Origin: Pithys albifrons albifrons
Lineage: Eukaryota > Chordata > Aves > Passeriformes > Thamnophilidae
Assembly: GCF_047495875.1 (NCBI RefSeq)
Contig: NC_092466.1
Coordinates: 19,960,561 to 20,024,560, forward strand
Direction of reading: 5' to 3'
DNA length: 64,000 nucleotides
How positions within the stretch are numbered: position 1 is the stretch's first letter; each line of letters begins with the position of its first letter. The notes below the pieces were generated by a model. That model searched no databases, was not told where the DNA came from, and saw only the letters and a program-made list of their open reading frames with translations. A program made the position numbers and the translations under genes. Below are positions 40,101 through 53,143 of the stretch, one piece after another.

Positions 40101-42214
40101 ACTGCAGCAAATTTCAAGATGCATTTAAGATAAAATGAGAGTCCTCTTGTTCTGTGTTTCTAGTACACTCAATGTCCAATCTAGAAATCACATTGTATAC
40201 AAACTGATTAAGAGAAACAACTTCTCACCATATTGTGGCAAGTAACAAGGAAAAAAATAGAAGTAGAAGTCCATTTGAAAGAAGCAAAAATGTCTTGCCA
40301 CACAGTTGAGGAAAATAAAATGGTAACATGTGACCTCTCTTACTAAGATATATAGGTTTTGCCCAGAATCAGAAGGACAGCTGCAGCAAAATAACTTCTG
40401 CCTAAAAAATTCAAGTCCAAACTTCAAGTTTTACCACCAAAACACCCAGCTCATGGCAAGGGATTAACTGTCATTTCTACCAGCTGAGGGATATGATCTC
40501 CTACTTGTTGATAGGTCTTTCTACATTATAGCATAAGGCTTAGCTCTTGTCTTCAGATACTCAGTTCAACATCCATATTCCTGTCAGTTCACAGCATGGG
40601 AAGAATTCTTTTCCCCACCTAGCTTTTTATCAAGTTATCTAATCAGAGAGCCTCCACAACTATACATTGGATTTCTTCAACTCAGTGCAAACCCATTGAC
40701 TACAACAAAAACAACCACTTATAATAGCATAATTCATATTGGAAATTACCTCGGGTAGCCACCCAGTACAGTATTCTGCTAAGGTTAAATTAAAAGTCAG
40801 GACAGAATATCCTTCAAGACTTCTTTAGCATTGAACTGGTTGGTCTCCTTTTAGTTTGTTTTTTTTAATCTATTCCTTAGCGTGGCCTTCTTGGGCATAC
40901 CTTGGTTTCTTAGCAGCCACTGAGCAATTTCTCTGGCTCTAGAGGTTAAAATGAGTTTACAGTTTGTAGGTTTCACGACTAAAACCACCACAGATGTGAA
41001 AAAATATGACCCTCATTTTGGCAGTGCAATGGACAGTACTACCTATTTACATGTGGCTTGGCGTCAGCCTGACCTGAATGCCACTTGTGTATTTTCATCA
41101 ACCTTCTACTGGTTAGTTGGAATTTCAGCTCCACCTATGTAGCTGAGTGGGACTCATACTGGTTTTATTTTTTCAGAAAACCAAAATCCTTCTTGCATAT
41201 GCATATTTCTTTAGGAGCGTACCCACTCTGTAAAGACATGGTTTCCACAAACATGTTTTTGTGCCCCTTCTGACCTTCTGAACGAGATACTTTGCAATTA
41301 AAATATCCAGTTGATGCTGAAGCAGAATGACATGTTGCTACCAAGACCTGGAACCACTTCTGTAATCCAGCCACCCTTGTACCATCATGGAATGTAGTTT
41401 TAGCATTGGAGAGCTTTGTGATTGGGAGAAACTGGGATTGCAAATTCAACCACACTCATTTTCATGCAGACCTAGAACTGTTTTTTGATGTGTTTAAAAA
41501 CAGTTCTCAATGCATTTTAAAAGTTTAATCCATTGAATAATGCTTTCATTTGCTGCCATCCCTTGCGACTGTTTTCTTTACATACCACTATCATTGTTCT
41601 ATATGCCAACTTGCAGAGGCAATGGCCATTTCTAAGCCTGTATGACAGAGAGACAAGTTTCATAGAAACATCCAGTCATTTTGTATGAGCTAGATCTGCT
41701 GAAAGATTACTGTTACTTAATGGGCTGTGAGAGTTCGTAAAGCAAAAAATTTTAGATATTTACATACTGTGTTCTACTGGTGTATCAGCCATGCATAAAA
41801 TTCTTACTAATACTGAAAAACTGAGAGAGTCTTCTCTAACACAATTTTTCACAGCCTGCAGTACCGAAACTGGAAATAGGGTTTTCTACTGCAGCTGTGG
41901 CAGAGATGTGAGTTTAGCTGATGAACCCCATGCTGTCCTGTGTGCAGTCACAGCTGTGCATGGATCTTAGAGCAGCTGCATATACATCAGCACAGTCTCC
42001 GCAGTGTCCATATTATCTCACTGACATGAAAAACTTGTGTGCCATAGCAGCAACTGTAAACATCTACCAACTTCCATTGCCTGTTCTTCTGAAAATTATG
42101 TAGTAATAAGTTCCTGTTCACATCTCAGCTATGGCATCACCTGTTATTTTATATACCCACAGGAAATAATTGGTGTGTGGTGTCAGTGTACACTTCTGAA
42201 ATGTTTTTTGCTAG
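37173..42214. other. Intergenic, includes putative NPY4R 3'UTR
   Basis: No coding exons recognised. The part nearest 42215 would be the NPY4R 3'UTR. I cannot choose its poly(A) site: several minus-strand AATAAA/ATTAAA matches occur (for example near 41164 and 41524). The rest is AT-rich sequence with only short, unrelated open frames. Confidence 0.45.
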
Positions 42215-43345
42215 TTAGATAGAATTATGTCTACAGTTCAACATCAGTGAGCCCTTGGAAATTTCAGTCTGCATGGTGGATAAAGGCAAATGATCATATT
42301 CTTCCATTGATGCAGTTACTGAATTATGCTGGCAGCTCAGAATCAGTGACTTCACTTCTTTTTTGAAGTTGCTGTTTAAGAAACCATAGATAACAGGGTT
42401 GACACAGGTGGAAGCCATAGCTACCAGGTGGCACAATGAGAAGATCAGATTGTGGTGGCAAGGGGAAATGATTTTGTAATTCCAGTCTACAATGGTGTTG
42501 AAAACATGCAGTGGTAGCCAGCAAACAGCAAAAGCAGCAACCATGGATGCTAACAAAATGTTTATCCTTCTCAGCTGAACTGCTCGGTTGCTATATTCAC
42601 TCTTCTCAAACATGTCCTTTCTCTTCTGTAGACGCAAGTAGATACGCAGGTAGCAAAGTATAATGAAGAACAGTGGGATGCAATATTGCAAAAGCAGTAA
42701 AGTAGTAGTGTAGATAAGTTTGTGTTGCTCAGAAGGCCATGAGTTGATGCATATGGCCTTATCAGTGGAAAAATTCATGAAGTGTGAGAGCTGCTCGTAC
42801 AAATCATTAGACAAGATGGATGTGGTCAAAAAGGGTAGGGACATGAGGCATGCTAAAGTCCAAATTACTCCAATTCCTAGATAGGCTTGGGAGGTGTTTG
42901 GTCTCCAGCCAGTTGGGTTTATGATGAGTTGATGTCTTTCCAGAGCAATAAGGACAAGAGAAAGGATTGACACTGTCACAGTTGTGCACTGAGTGAAAGA
43001 GGTCATTTTGCACATAACTTCTCCGAATATCCAGTAGTCCATCATGGTGTAAACAACAGTGAAAGGCAGGCAGACAAGACACATAAACAAGTCTGAAATT
43101 ATTAAATTGGAAATTAGGATGTTGGTGACATTGGCCTTTTCTTTTTGCCTGGCAATGACGGCAATCAGACAGATGTTTCCCACGATGCCTAGAACAGTCT
43201 CCAAGCTGTAAGAGGTGGCCAGAAAGACAGTAAGGTCAGTGATGTTCATGCACTGATTAGAAATGTTCACAGGAAAGCTTCGGCTGGAGTTCCAGTTCTT
43301 GCTGTTCAGGAAATGAAAACCATTAACAGCCCTTGTCTTATTCAT
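42215..43345 (-). CDS. NPY4R: Neuropeptide Y receptor type 4 (pancreatic polypeptide receptor)
   Basis: Class A GPCR of the plasma membrane for pancreatic polypeptide, expected to couple to Gi. The coding region is a single exon of 376 codons; human Y4 has 375. The frame stays open 8 codons further upstream, but only to a GTG, so the ATG at 43345-43343 is the start (A at -3). The N-terminus has glycosylation sequons at 2, 19, 27 and 34, with the first at residues 2-4 as in human Y4. Seven hydrophobic segments are visible. Disulfide cysteines are C112 and C199. The DRY position reads ERH (136-138), as in Y receptors, followed by [11 protein letters not shown]6 has CWLP (275-278) and TM7 has NPVIY (316-320). 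The C-tail has a candidate palmitoylated Cys and the Y4-like LPLSTMQTE stretch. The whole frame is intact. Neighbouring ANXA8 and MSMB match the mammalian linkage, which supports Y4 over Y1 or Y6. Confidence 0.96.
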   Translation of the reverse strand: MNKTRAVNGFHFLNSKNWNSSRSFPVNISNQCMNITDLTVFLATSYSLETVLGIVGNICLIAVIARQKEKANVTNILISNLIISDLFMCLVCLPFTVVYTMMDYWIFGEVMCKMTSFTQCTTVTVSILSLVLIALERHQLIINPTGWRPNTSQAYLGIGVIWTLACLMSLPFLTTSILSNDLYEQLSHFMNFSTDKAICINSWPSEQHKLIYTTTLLLLQYCIPLFFIILCYLRIYLRLQKRKDMFEKSEYSNRAVQLRRINILLASMVAAFAVCWLPLHVFNTIVDWNYKIISPCHHNLIFSLCHLVAMASTCVNPVIYGFLNSNFKKEVKSLILSCQHNSVTASMEEYDHLPLSTMQTEISKGSLMLNCRHNSI

Positions 43346-43462
43346 CCTGAATTCAAAAGTATTTATCACAAAGGGTGGTAGTCAAAGGAAGTATAGGTCT
43401 TCTGGAGCCAGCCTAAAATGGTTTTTATCTGTTCTGTCTGGTTGTGGAAAATCTGGGTGTAT
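43346..43462 (-). other. NPY4R: NPY4R 5'UTR part of coding exon, with 3' splice site
   Basis: On the minus strand a long pyrimidine tract ending in TTTCATTTGCAG stops at 43463, a strong 3' splice site. It would start the coding exon at 43462 and leave 117 nt of 5'UTR before the ATG. Y-receptor genes commonly have an intron in the 5'UTR. A weaker AG lies directly before the ATG (TTTGAATTCAGG). Confidence 0.6.
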
Positions 43463-45003
43463 CTGCAAATGAAAGGAAAAAATACTTTCTGTTATGCTGC
43501 AAGAAATTTGTCAAAAAGGCAAGGAGGGAGACAGGGAAGAAAATGCCAGGGATTCTGTGTATACTCTGCAGCTCTCTCTTATATAGTTTATTAGATCATA
43601 AAATTGAGCCCTTTGCTAAACTTTGGTATGAATGTCTGTGCAACTCTATTGAATTATGACCGTGTTTATTCATTCTGAGGTTGTCCCATGGATTTAAGAA
43701 CATTTTAACTTTTTATTTAACTCATTGCAGTATCTTAAACATCACTGATGCAGTAGAGTGATGATTCAAGAAAACTGGTTAAAAACCCACCTGGAGGTAG
43801 AAATGGTGTGCAATTCTGTTTTTGCAAGGTTCTGATCCAAAACTGGGCAGAGGACATTGTGGTGGGCTGCATTTACCTTCATCTGAACTAAACATCAATG
43901 TGAAAAGTAAGTCATATTAGATGTATAAAGCCAGCACTAAAAATATCTTATGTGAGTTAATTTGTGATTTCTTGATTGCAGCCAGAGCTCACATTTGCAC
44001 AAAAGAATCACCGTGCAAAAATTCAGGCTCATTCTCAGGGGGCATATTATGGGACAATTTTTCAAAAATCTAAAATAATTCAAAATAATTTCAATATTTT
44101 TCAGCTTCTACACAGTTATGATAGGTCATGGGAAACTGCAGTCTGAATATCTCGCTTCCCTATTCTGAATGAACTTCAGTGCCCTTGAGGCATTGATGTC
44201 TCCCCTAATGCAGCCATGACAGGGTTTATCAGAAATATAGTCCAGTCTCCTGATTTTAAGAATGAGTGATTTTGATAATGTCTTTTAATTGCTTCTGAGA
44301 ACCATCTTATTGATTCTCACTCAGCATAATTTTGCTTCTTTTACCCAAGAAGTTCAAGTGTTATAATAGTATGTGCTGTCTCCTAGATACTGTTCCTGCC
44401 CAGACAGATAGGTCTGCTTCTTAATCACTGCTGCAAGCCATGAGCTGCGATGTTCAGTGGGGTGTCAGGGAGCTGAACCCATGGAGTTAATTGGTCCTGC
44501 ACACTTTTGAAAATCTCAGTCATAGGACTGCCGGGACTCTCCCAAATGAGTCCTGTGAGCCATAGAAAAGGCTACTTTATAAACCTGGAGGCCAAATCCT
44601 CTATGTTAACAAATCAAAGAAAAAAAATCTGACTCCACTGGGAGTTCCCATCAGGCCAGATGCAGTTTCATGTTGTGCAAAGGCTTCTAGTATGAAAAGT
44701 AAATAAATACTCAGGGAATGACACTATTTAACCACTACATGACCCTTTCCTCAGTGATAAAATGTCACTCAAACAAGTTTATGAGCTTGTGTGAAAAGAT
44801 TTTGAGCTTCAGAAAAAACAACTGATCGGGGTATGGATACATAAATAAAATGGTATAGTGAGCTTGCCAGTTTGTTTGAATAGCATTTACTGCTGAACAA
44901 CTGTGTGCCCAAAGATAACCAGTACTGTACAAAAAAGCATCCACATTCCTACAATTTTTTTTTGCCTTGTCTTTCTCATTTTTAGTTTTACTGTATGTTT
45001 CTA

Positions 45004-45342
45004 TGTAACCGAGGGAGACGGATTTGTGACCTGCTGAGAAGACTTCACAGAAGTTACTGCAACAGGCAACTTTATTCATCCGCTCACAAAACTCTTATAC
45101 ACTTCAAAAGCTGAATTCCTCCGCAGCTCCGCCACCTTGGCACTGATAATTGGTTAACAATGCTGTTTGCATGAGAAAGCTTGCTCTAATTGGCCGATTA
45201 CACACATCTGTTGAGAGGGTGGCAGGAGCCGCTGACCTCATTAACTAGTCCTTGAAGCTACAACACGCTAAGTACAGAAACAAGTTCAATACACAACTCA
45301 CACTTTAGATCTAAGAGCATATGAAATCCCAACATTTCTACA
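45004..45342 (-). mobile_element. Solo LTR of an endogenous retrovirus
   Basis: On the minus strand the 339-bp unit begins TGTAGAAATG and ends GGTTACA, so it has TG...CA termini. In order it has two CCAAT-type boxes (GGCCAATTAG and AACCAATTAT), a TATA-like TATAAGAG (about 45100), AATAAA (45077-45072), and a short R/U5-like end. No primer-binding site or gag/pol sequence follows on either side, so it is a solo LTR. ATGTTTC occurs on both sides (44993-44999 and 45344-45350), but not flush with the termini. It sits in the putative NPY4R 5'UTR intron in the same orientation. The viral family is not assigned. Confidence 0.75.
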
Positions 45343-45474
45343 GATGTTTCCTCCCAAGAACTAAAGAAAGCAATAGTGTGTGGTAAATAAAAATATAGAA
45401 TGGGATCATCATTCTGCTTGATCAGAAAAAAAATGAGTACAGTAAATTCTTTTCTTACTTTGCTGAACCTGTTG

Positions 45475-45533
45475 ATTTATCTAACTGTATCTATCTATAC
45501 CTCTCTGTCATCTATCTGTATCCATCTGAGGCA
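45475..45533. repeat. Imperfect (TATC)n microsatellite
   Basis: TATCTAACTGTATCTATCTA and the following TCTGTCATCTATCTGTATCC form an interrupted tetranucleotide repeat. Confidence 0.7.
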
Positions 45534-46189
45534 GGGAAGACAGTCATACAAACAAAATATAGTAATCTTTCTTCCTCATAATCTTTCATTTCCTCAATAG
45601 TTTAAATCAGAATTAAAGATGGCAAAGGAAATTTTCCAAATTGTGGATATAACTATGACTCCTTCTGTATGCTCACTTTTGTATCGTTGCCAAATCCATG
45701 TGAACAGATTGATTCTTTTTCTGAAACAAAAGGAAGAGGCAATAATGATGGCAGGATTACATGTTCACATATGATGAGGGTATGGGGGTCTGTTTCATTG
45801 TGAAAATGGATATAGAAAGAAAACCTGTCAACCAGCCCTGTAGTTTTTAATGACTGCTGGCCAGTGACAATGCTGCAAATGAAACAGAGCAAAGGGATCA
45901 GCAGCCTGCAGTATTATTTGGTACCACTCAAAGAGATAAGTCTTAGCATTTGGAGAGGACAAAGAGATTCTGCTGTAAACAAAACACATGAGCTTTTTAC
46001 TATGGTCCCAGCCTAGTGTCCTTAGCTACAGTATCCTCAACAACAAACACATGATTCTCTTTTGTTGCTTAAAAAATATTTGCAGAGTTATTACAAACAT
46101 CTGTGTCCCAAAGAGTAAGTCTTCTCAAGGGTCCCGGACACTTTTGGGTATGCTGAGGCGTCAGTGAGGAGAACTAATAATGCTGATGC

Positions 46190-46262
46190 CAAAAAAAAAC
46201 CCAAAACAAAACAAAAACAAAACAAAAAAACCACAAAAAAATCCACAAACCCACAACAAAAA
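46190..46262. repeat. A/C-rich low-complexity block
   Basis: CCCAAAACAAAACAAAAACA followed by AAAAAACCACAAAAAAATCC and ACAAACCCACAAC. In composition it is the reverse complement of the T/G-rich block at 29.4-29.5 kb. Confidence 0.65.
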
Positions 46263-46524
46263 ATGTGGTGGAACCACCTGAAAAACAAAAGCCAGATCCC
46301 ACAGCTTTAAGGAGCACTTTGCCTAGAGGAATATCAAAGACTGGGCAGGACCCTGCATTGGTCACAGATGGCAAACATGGTGGGGATAAAAAGCATCTCT
46401 GAAGGCTCTGCAATGTGTATTGTTGGGTTAAGAGCTTCCTCTCTTAACATTTTGCATTTCATGGTGTCCCTCACAAGGTCACTGTCAGGCACTTCCTGGG
46501 AATTAATTCTTACAGTACTGCCCA

Positions 46525-46590
46525 GAGGTAAATAGGGAATTATCACCCTCTTGTCACAGATAAGGGAACTGAGAGAGGGAGATGAGACAT
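46525..46590 (+). mobile_element. Possible MIR-type SINE fragment
   Basis: TATCACCCTCTTGTCACAGA then TAAGGGAACTGAGAGAGGGA and GAGTTGTCCAG follow the MIR core order (cattttacagatgaggaaactgaggc...gacttgccca). Diverged, by-eye match. Confidence 0.4.
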
Positions 46591-49481
46591 GAGTTGTCCA
46601 GTATTTCAGGGGAACCTGTGGTACACTATGCAGTACTGAAAACCACCTGCCAGCCTGATGTCTTGGGAAAAGTCACTACCTAGATTACCTAGGTCTATCA
46701 TTCTTTTTAACTCTTATTCCAGCAACCGTAATACAAAAAGCAGTTTTAGAAAAAGAGAAAAATAAATATTGCAGTGACCTTATACTTATGTATCCTATTA
46801 TGGTATCCTTGGATGGCAGATACTCGCGGATGGTCACTGCCAAATGCTGTGTTTGACTTTCAAGGTGTTTGATTGCCATTCAGTTTAGTCTCAACCAAGA
46901 GCCACCAATAAGTAATGTGTACATATTCTGTTTAGATATTTGAATCAAATGTTAGCTAATATACCAAATCACCAGTGCAGTGGGAACAAGGGTGCTAGTC
47001 CCCTCACTGTATTGAAGGTTTGTCAATTACCCCAGAAAACACATCAATAATGTTGTGGGCTAAAAAAAACCAGCTTTTGTCTCCAGAACGTGAAGAAATA
47101 CTTACTTGATTTGTAAAAGTAAGAAGTATGTCTTCTAAATCAATTTGCTGAGGGAGTGAGGGCAAAAGGTACTCTTTGCTTTTTGTTTGCTTGTTTGTTT
47201 TTAAAGAAGAAAGAGGAATCCTTTTCAGTATCCTTAATGATCTTCAAGAGAGAGTTCAGTAACAAAAACTAAGATGCTCAAAAAGCAAGGAGTTTCTTCA
47301 CTAATCAAGAGAGCATGAGGTAGTTTCTCTGAAAAGCAAGTGTCATAAAGGTCTGCAACATATCAACAGGATAGAGAAGTAAGAAGAGAAGAAGCTTTCA
47401 GATTTAATGTTAGTGTAAGTTAAAATGTCCACATACGTCTTTTGTAGACACTCATCACTCTGCTGTTTGTGTTGGAAGAAAGGAAGAAGATCAGGAAAGG
47501 TTTGAAGGGTTTGTCTTCTTGAGCAACACAGCCTTCTGAAATAACAAATGTCACTCAGGTTGTCTCAAAAAAAGAAACCAAACTATCAATAGTCAGCTTG
47601 AAAGCCTTGCCTCAGAGCATTATCCTGTATTTCCTTGAAAAATTCCTCAAAGGAAAGGAAATTCTGCAGAGATGGCCAGGGAAGAAAATAAAACCCTCGG
47701 GGAGTTTCAAGGAGACTTTTAGACCATAAGTGTCTTCAAGCAGTTAATGCATGACTGCCCTTTTGAAAGACCTCTGGACTTGAAGACATCTTATGAAAAC
47801 ACCCATAAAAACTGTTTTTCTGGAGGCAGGACAAGGCAGGGGACTGCTACAGATGTTGTGCTCTGTGTGTCCACTGGGAAAGTGTGGGTCATTCTTGCAA
47901 AGCTGATCATAATCATGCACTCCCTGTAATCTAATAACAGTCTCCATAGCTGTGAGGAACAGTGGAAATCAATCTCCACATCAGACATAAATCAAAATAA
48001 AAATAAATGGGTTGACTTCTTTACCTCATACTTAGAAGTACTTGCTTATCTAGCTCAGAATTTAACTAGTTGCTCAAACAAGTGTTGGCTTTCTATCCAT
48101 AAGAGATTCTGAAAGAATTAATTCCTAGAGATGTGCTGTGATTGTACTATTTCTTTAAATATTTACAGCAATTATCTGGAGTAAAGCAGCTATTGCCTAC
48201 CTGTTATAATCTAGAAACAAAGGAGCAGTGGAAAGGTTTAATAGAATGCTGGAATTCTTATTGCAGGTATTCATTGAGGTGGTAGGGAATGACTGACTGA
48301 CTGACAGCCCTTTTGGCTGGCAGCAACATTATCTCAGTAAAATAGATTTGCTCCATTCAGCCTTACACACTAAAGCAAGGCTGAAAATCATTTGGCTGCT
48401 CTTACAGCTTCCCAGGAAGGCAATACTTAACTAGAAGAGGAAACATGCCACTGAGTATGCACAGACATCCCACAGCAATGTTAAATCCATAAGGCATTTC
48501 GTACAATAAAATTTAATCATGGACTCTTCACCTTTTATTAATTCTGTGTTGCAAAAATATTGGGAGCAACTATCTTAAGTCATTGAAAAAGCTAGATATG
48601 ATTAACAAATTCTAAAACCTGCATAATTGGGGTGTAGAGCAACTTGTGTATACTAATCTGTTACAAGACTACAAAATTGGAAGATGGTATAAATACCCAG
48701 AAAGGTGAATACTTCCCCCCCCCCTCACATATGCATATTTTCAGAAGGAAACCCTCTAGAGGTTATAAAGTTCTCCTATGAGTTAATCTTCTCTGATCCT
48801 GGAGAAAGCAGGGAAGTTTTCCAAAAGCATCTACTCCAACTTTTTACTTTCTGGTTAAATTCATAAAAACCTAACCAAAGACATGGAGCCAGCTCACAAA
48901 AATAAAATGTGACCAGCAGGTCATCAGACTGGAGAATGGCAGTTAGTCCCTGATTTCTTAAGAGTAAAGGGCATTGTGACATACTCACTACCCAAGAGAA
49001 AACATTGCATTTTTGTGAAAGTGATCTTTACCAAAGGAAGTGATGAATCCATAAAACATTGCAATGGGCACCTTAGCAGAGAACCACTTAGGATACCTGG
49101 AGAGTGATGTGATAGTATCTGGAGGGTACTATCAGAAGTTACATGGGTTGGGTGAGGGACAAGAAGTCTCAAGGTCTAGGAGATAAGAAGTGTTTTCCAG
49201 TGACCTGGGGTAACCAGGAAGGCTTTCTGTTACACTTCAGGGTGACAGGGAATACAGCTGAACCCCAAAGATGTCCCAAGAGGCTGCCATCTCCCTCTTG
49301 CACTCTGAAAGATTGCAAAGCTCTGCTCAGTAGATACAAAGGTTGAGCCTTTCATGAAAAGTCAGACTGCATTAATTTATCAAACATGGTCACCTGCTTT
49401 TTTAACATTAATAAGTGACATAATTAATAAACAGCTCTGAGTTCTTGACAGTCTGAAATAGATAATTTAGAAAATTCTTAC

Positions 49482-49722
49482 CTGTTACTGATGGAGAGAA
49501 TCACAGCTGTTGATGCATAGTTCTATTCTGGAAGGAAGAAGGAATGTTGTAGTTGCAAAGTAAGATCTTCTGTGCCCTAGCAATCCAGGAAAGAAGCTCT
49601 CCTCACTGTTTCTGTAGGTAATTTGGATGACATCTCTCTCCCTCTCCCGTTCTCTCTCCCACCCTCTTTCCTTCCCTCCCTTCAATTTAGCCAATGAATT
49701 CTGCTTTATGGTTATGGTCTGA
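49482..49722 (-). other. Candidate non-coding first exon of NPY4R
   Basis: On the minus strand a TATATAA box (49755-49749) is followed, about 270 nt later, by a strong donor CAG|GTAAGA (exon end 49482). The stretch between is purine-rich and has no long conserved frame. Its orientation, position upstream of the NPY4R 3' splice site, and TATA-to-donor spacing fit a 5'UTR exon. The link to NPY4R is inference only. Confidence 0.3.
49632..49682. repeat. Pyrimidine (CT)-rich tract
   Basis: CATCTCTCTCCCTCTCCCGT and the following TCTCTCTCCCACCCTCTTTC make a long polypyrimidine run on the plus strand. It lies within the candidate NPY4R first exon. Confidence 0.8.
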
Positions 49723-52700
49723 CTTCGAAGTTCTGGCTCCCTCTGCTGTTATATAAATATACAAATTCTGGGGATACTTGGGAGGAATAGTAACCTCAGA
49801 AAAGAGCTATGAAGTAAGTATCTGTAGCACAGTGTGTGCACATGCTGCACATGAGTGTGATCTTCAGTGAAAGCAAAGAGACAAAATACAGGACCAGAGC
49901 CAAAACCTGTTCTCCTTGCTGAAGAAAGATTTCTGTAGGTCTCCAAGAGAATTTTGCCTTTCATATATGAAAAGGTTGCCAGTATCAGTTTTCTCAGTTT
50001 TTCCATTCCATCACTGATAGATTTTTTTAGAAAGGTGTGGGCTACAAGTGCTTAAATTGTGAAAGGGAAAGAGGCACATTTTTACTCAGTCAAAGAACAC
50101 AGAAATGTAAGAGGTCTGAAACAGAGGGAAAAAAGAATTTTCAAAAGTGCCAGTTTTCTGTGATTTTTTTCACAGGTTTTTTTCATGAAAAACCTAGGCA
50201 GAAATCAGAGTTGCAAAATTTTCTTTTGCATTGGAAAAATACACAAACCGAGTATTTATTTCATATGGCTATATCAGAATAACCTAATTTTGGTCTTTAA
50301 AGTGGATTTTAAGCTACGGTCAGCTACTTAATTAGTCCAGTGGCTAATACTATTCTGGTGCTCTTCTAAAGCAGTGATAAGTAGTTGAAGCAAATAGATG
50401 CTTACATTTGTAGGCTTGCAGTATGTAAACAGAAATCAAACATTTCAATATCAAAATAAGTACAAGAACTTATCAACTAAACTAACTGTGAAAACAATTT
50501 TTCATTTGTACTGTATTCTTTCTTTCATTTTTTCTGGTACCAGCTGTTACAGATCTTATCATCTGCTTCAAGAGCTTAGTAGATATGTTTCATGATTAGG
50601 GAAATAATCAAAGCAGAAGTAGCAATATACGGTATTTTGATATTTCTCATGTCTTACGATGCTGAGAAGCACAAAACTGGAATCTGCATAATGGATGGTG
50701 TAAGCTGGAGAATTGTACTCAGTTACTGATCTTTTTTTCAGGGGATGCTTGAGCAGCTTCTTATTTTGTGTTAACTTATTTTTTCCCAGCCTCCTTTTCA
50801 GAGGCTTTATTTATGTAGTTTGAACCATCACTTCATGTCTCAACATTTCCCTTTTACTCAGACAGCTCAGAAGAAGACAAGCTTTCTGGTCTGGTTAGGG
50901 AAAAGGACATGAAGCCTGTGCTCCAGCTGAGAAGGCATCAGCCCACACAGATCTTGAGCCTCTGACCAGTTTCATAGGAAGTAGATTTTCCTATCTTACT
51001 GGAGCCAGAGAAGCCAAAATTATGTATTTGGTTGGTCTGTTCACTTCTGTTTCTTCCTTAATTTATTTATCATATGTTTATCTGCTCTGCTATTCAAAGC
51101 ACTAAAGAAAGGGGAGGAAAACAACTAGGAAACAGACATTCTTTTTTCCTGAGGGACATTTTGATTTGTGAAGCTGTTCCTATGTCCTCCTCAGCTTGTG
51201 GCATTCCTTAGCCAGCCTTATCTTCACACCTTCCAGACATTTAAAAATATATTATGCCACTTGTATTCCCTCAATTCAGACATTTGGGCAGAGCCTGCAA
51301 ACTATCAAATTAGCATCTACTTTCTTCTTAAAGTGAAGAGAGAACAGCTGTATCACTGGTCCTGAAACACTGTTCAGGGCTCTGCACCCAGGAATCGGGA
51401 AATGACAAAGCCACCAATACCTTGCAATAGCATCTGGGACTTTCTTCATGACAGATTTTTAGGATGAATTCCTGTAGTAAGGTTCTGGCCATTTTTGATG
51501 AGGTGAACAGAGCTGCATTAGAGTCCTATTATACACATATTCTTCCCACATTATATCCAAACTGCAGAGTGACTATGCACACTATTAATAAACCAATGTG
51601 GGAACAGAACTTGGGTCATTCCAACCCTGCACTCCATGTGACTGGGACTCCCATACAGCAGTCACTGAATGTAAGCCAAGAGCTGTGGTGAGGCTAGGCT
51701 GCCACACAGTAGTTGTTCAGACTGTAATGTAGCGAGGACAATACCAGAGCTAGCTTGGAGCAAGAATAGCAGCAGCAGGACAAAGATGCAGATGCAAATT
51801 TCCTCAAATTGGTCTTCTAGGCTTGGTTCAGCACCTTGCTAAACTCAATCTGGATGTTTTGAATCTGGCTGTGTTTCACTTTCCACTGGAGAGTACTCAA
51901 CATGTATCTGTAGAGAGGCTCTGTGAGGAACTCAACCCATTAAGACTTGCAAAATGCACAAAAAGTATTTGTATGAGCGTGCATAAGAATGGAAATTCCT
52001 CTATATGCAGGACACATGCTGCTGAGAAGCAGTGTGGGAGTGTTGTAGTCCCCACTACTGCTAATCCAGTGTGGTCAATGGACCAGTCCCAGTTTGCTGT
52101 TGACAGGAAATGGAGTAAAGAAACTGTAGTTGGCATGACATGGGGCTGTCCTACTTCCCACGGTGCAATAAGCAGCTTTGCTCCCGTTCTCTATCCACAG
52201 CATGTGCTCCTGTTATGAGGAGGCACTGGGGAACTGTTCTGCTTTCTCTGAAGTTAGCTACAGAATACAGCTGTACTACAAAGAGATAACACATTTCAAG
52301 GGGGTTTGAGTGGATGAGGAAATTGTCCTCTCTGCTCTGGCCAAGTAACTCCTTCCTAGAAGGGGTTATGGGAACAGCAAGGCCTCTACTGACAAACATT
52401 CATGGAGTGGAATTAAGCATTTCCCTGGGAGTGACAGGATTGTCACAACAGTGGGATTACAGCTGCAGTCTGAATGCTTTGAGGGTCTCCTCCAATGCTC
52501 TTGTGTTGGATTTTCAGCCATAGAAGCTTTGGCTGATGGAGCCCTGATATTCTTATCTCTTTCTTTTCTCTGAGCATGAAATTTCAGAGGCCAATTCTCC
52601 TACAATACATTTAGCAAATCTAATTGTGTTCCAGCATCTGGAGTCCTGCTCTCTCTGGCACTATTGAACAGTGAGCAAACAGTATCCACAAAGAATAGTA

Positions 52701-53100
52701 CTAGGTACTTGATGACAAAAGCATGTGGAGAAAATGTACCATGAATCAGTACAGAGTCCATGTGTATGCTAAGCTTATCAGGGCTACATGGCATCCTTGT
52801 AGGTATTTCATGTAAGTTTGGTTTGGCTTTATTTTGTCAGAATCTCTACCTCTTTCTGAAGTAGAATACTTAATCATTATCAGCTGTCCTCAATTTGTTC
52901 ATAACCTTCATTCAATGGGAGTACCTATGAAAGTGATGCACCTTCCCAGGAATTTTTCTGAACTTCTTAAGTGATGTTCAGACTTTCAGAAAAGTAGGCC
53001 TGTTACTCAGAACCCCCTAGACAGGCCCTTTTAAATGTGTCTAGCATTTAGGAAGCTGGTAGCATGATCCCTTGTATGTATAGCTATAGCTACATCTACT

Positions 53101-53143
53101 TCCATATATATATACACATACATTTGTATATACATACATATAA
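53101..53143. repeat. TA/CATA microsatellite
   Basis: Alternating TATATATATA and CATACATA units without gene context. Confidence 0.8.

Noticed and set aside
44993..45350. ATGTTTC as a target-site duplication of the solo LTR
   Set aside because: The repeats are offset from the TG...CA termini by 4 and 1 nt, so they may be chance.
51464..52218. Open frames of 75 and 131 codons
   Set aside because: No recognisable motif, no splice partners, and composition like the surrounding non-coding DNA.
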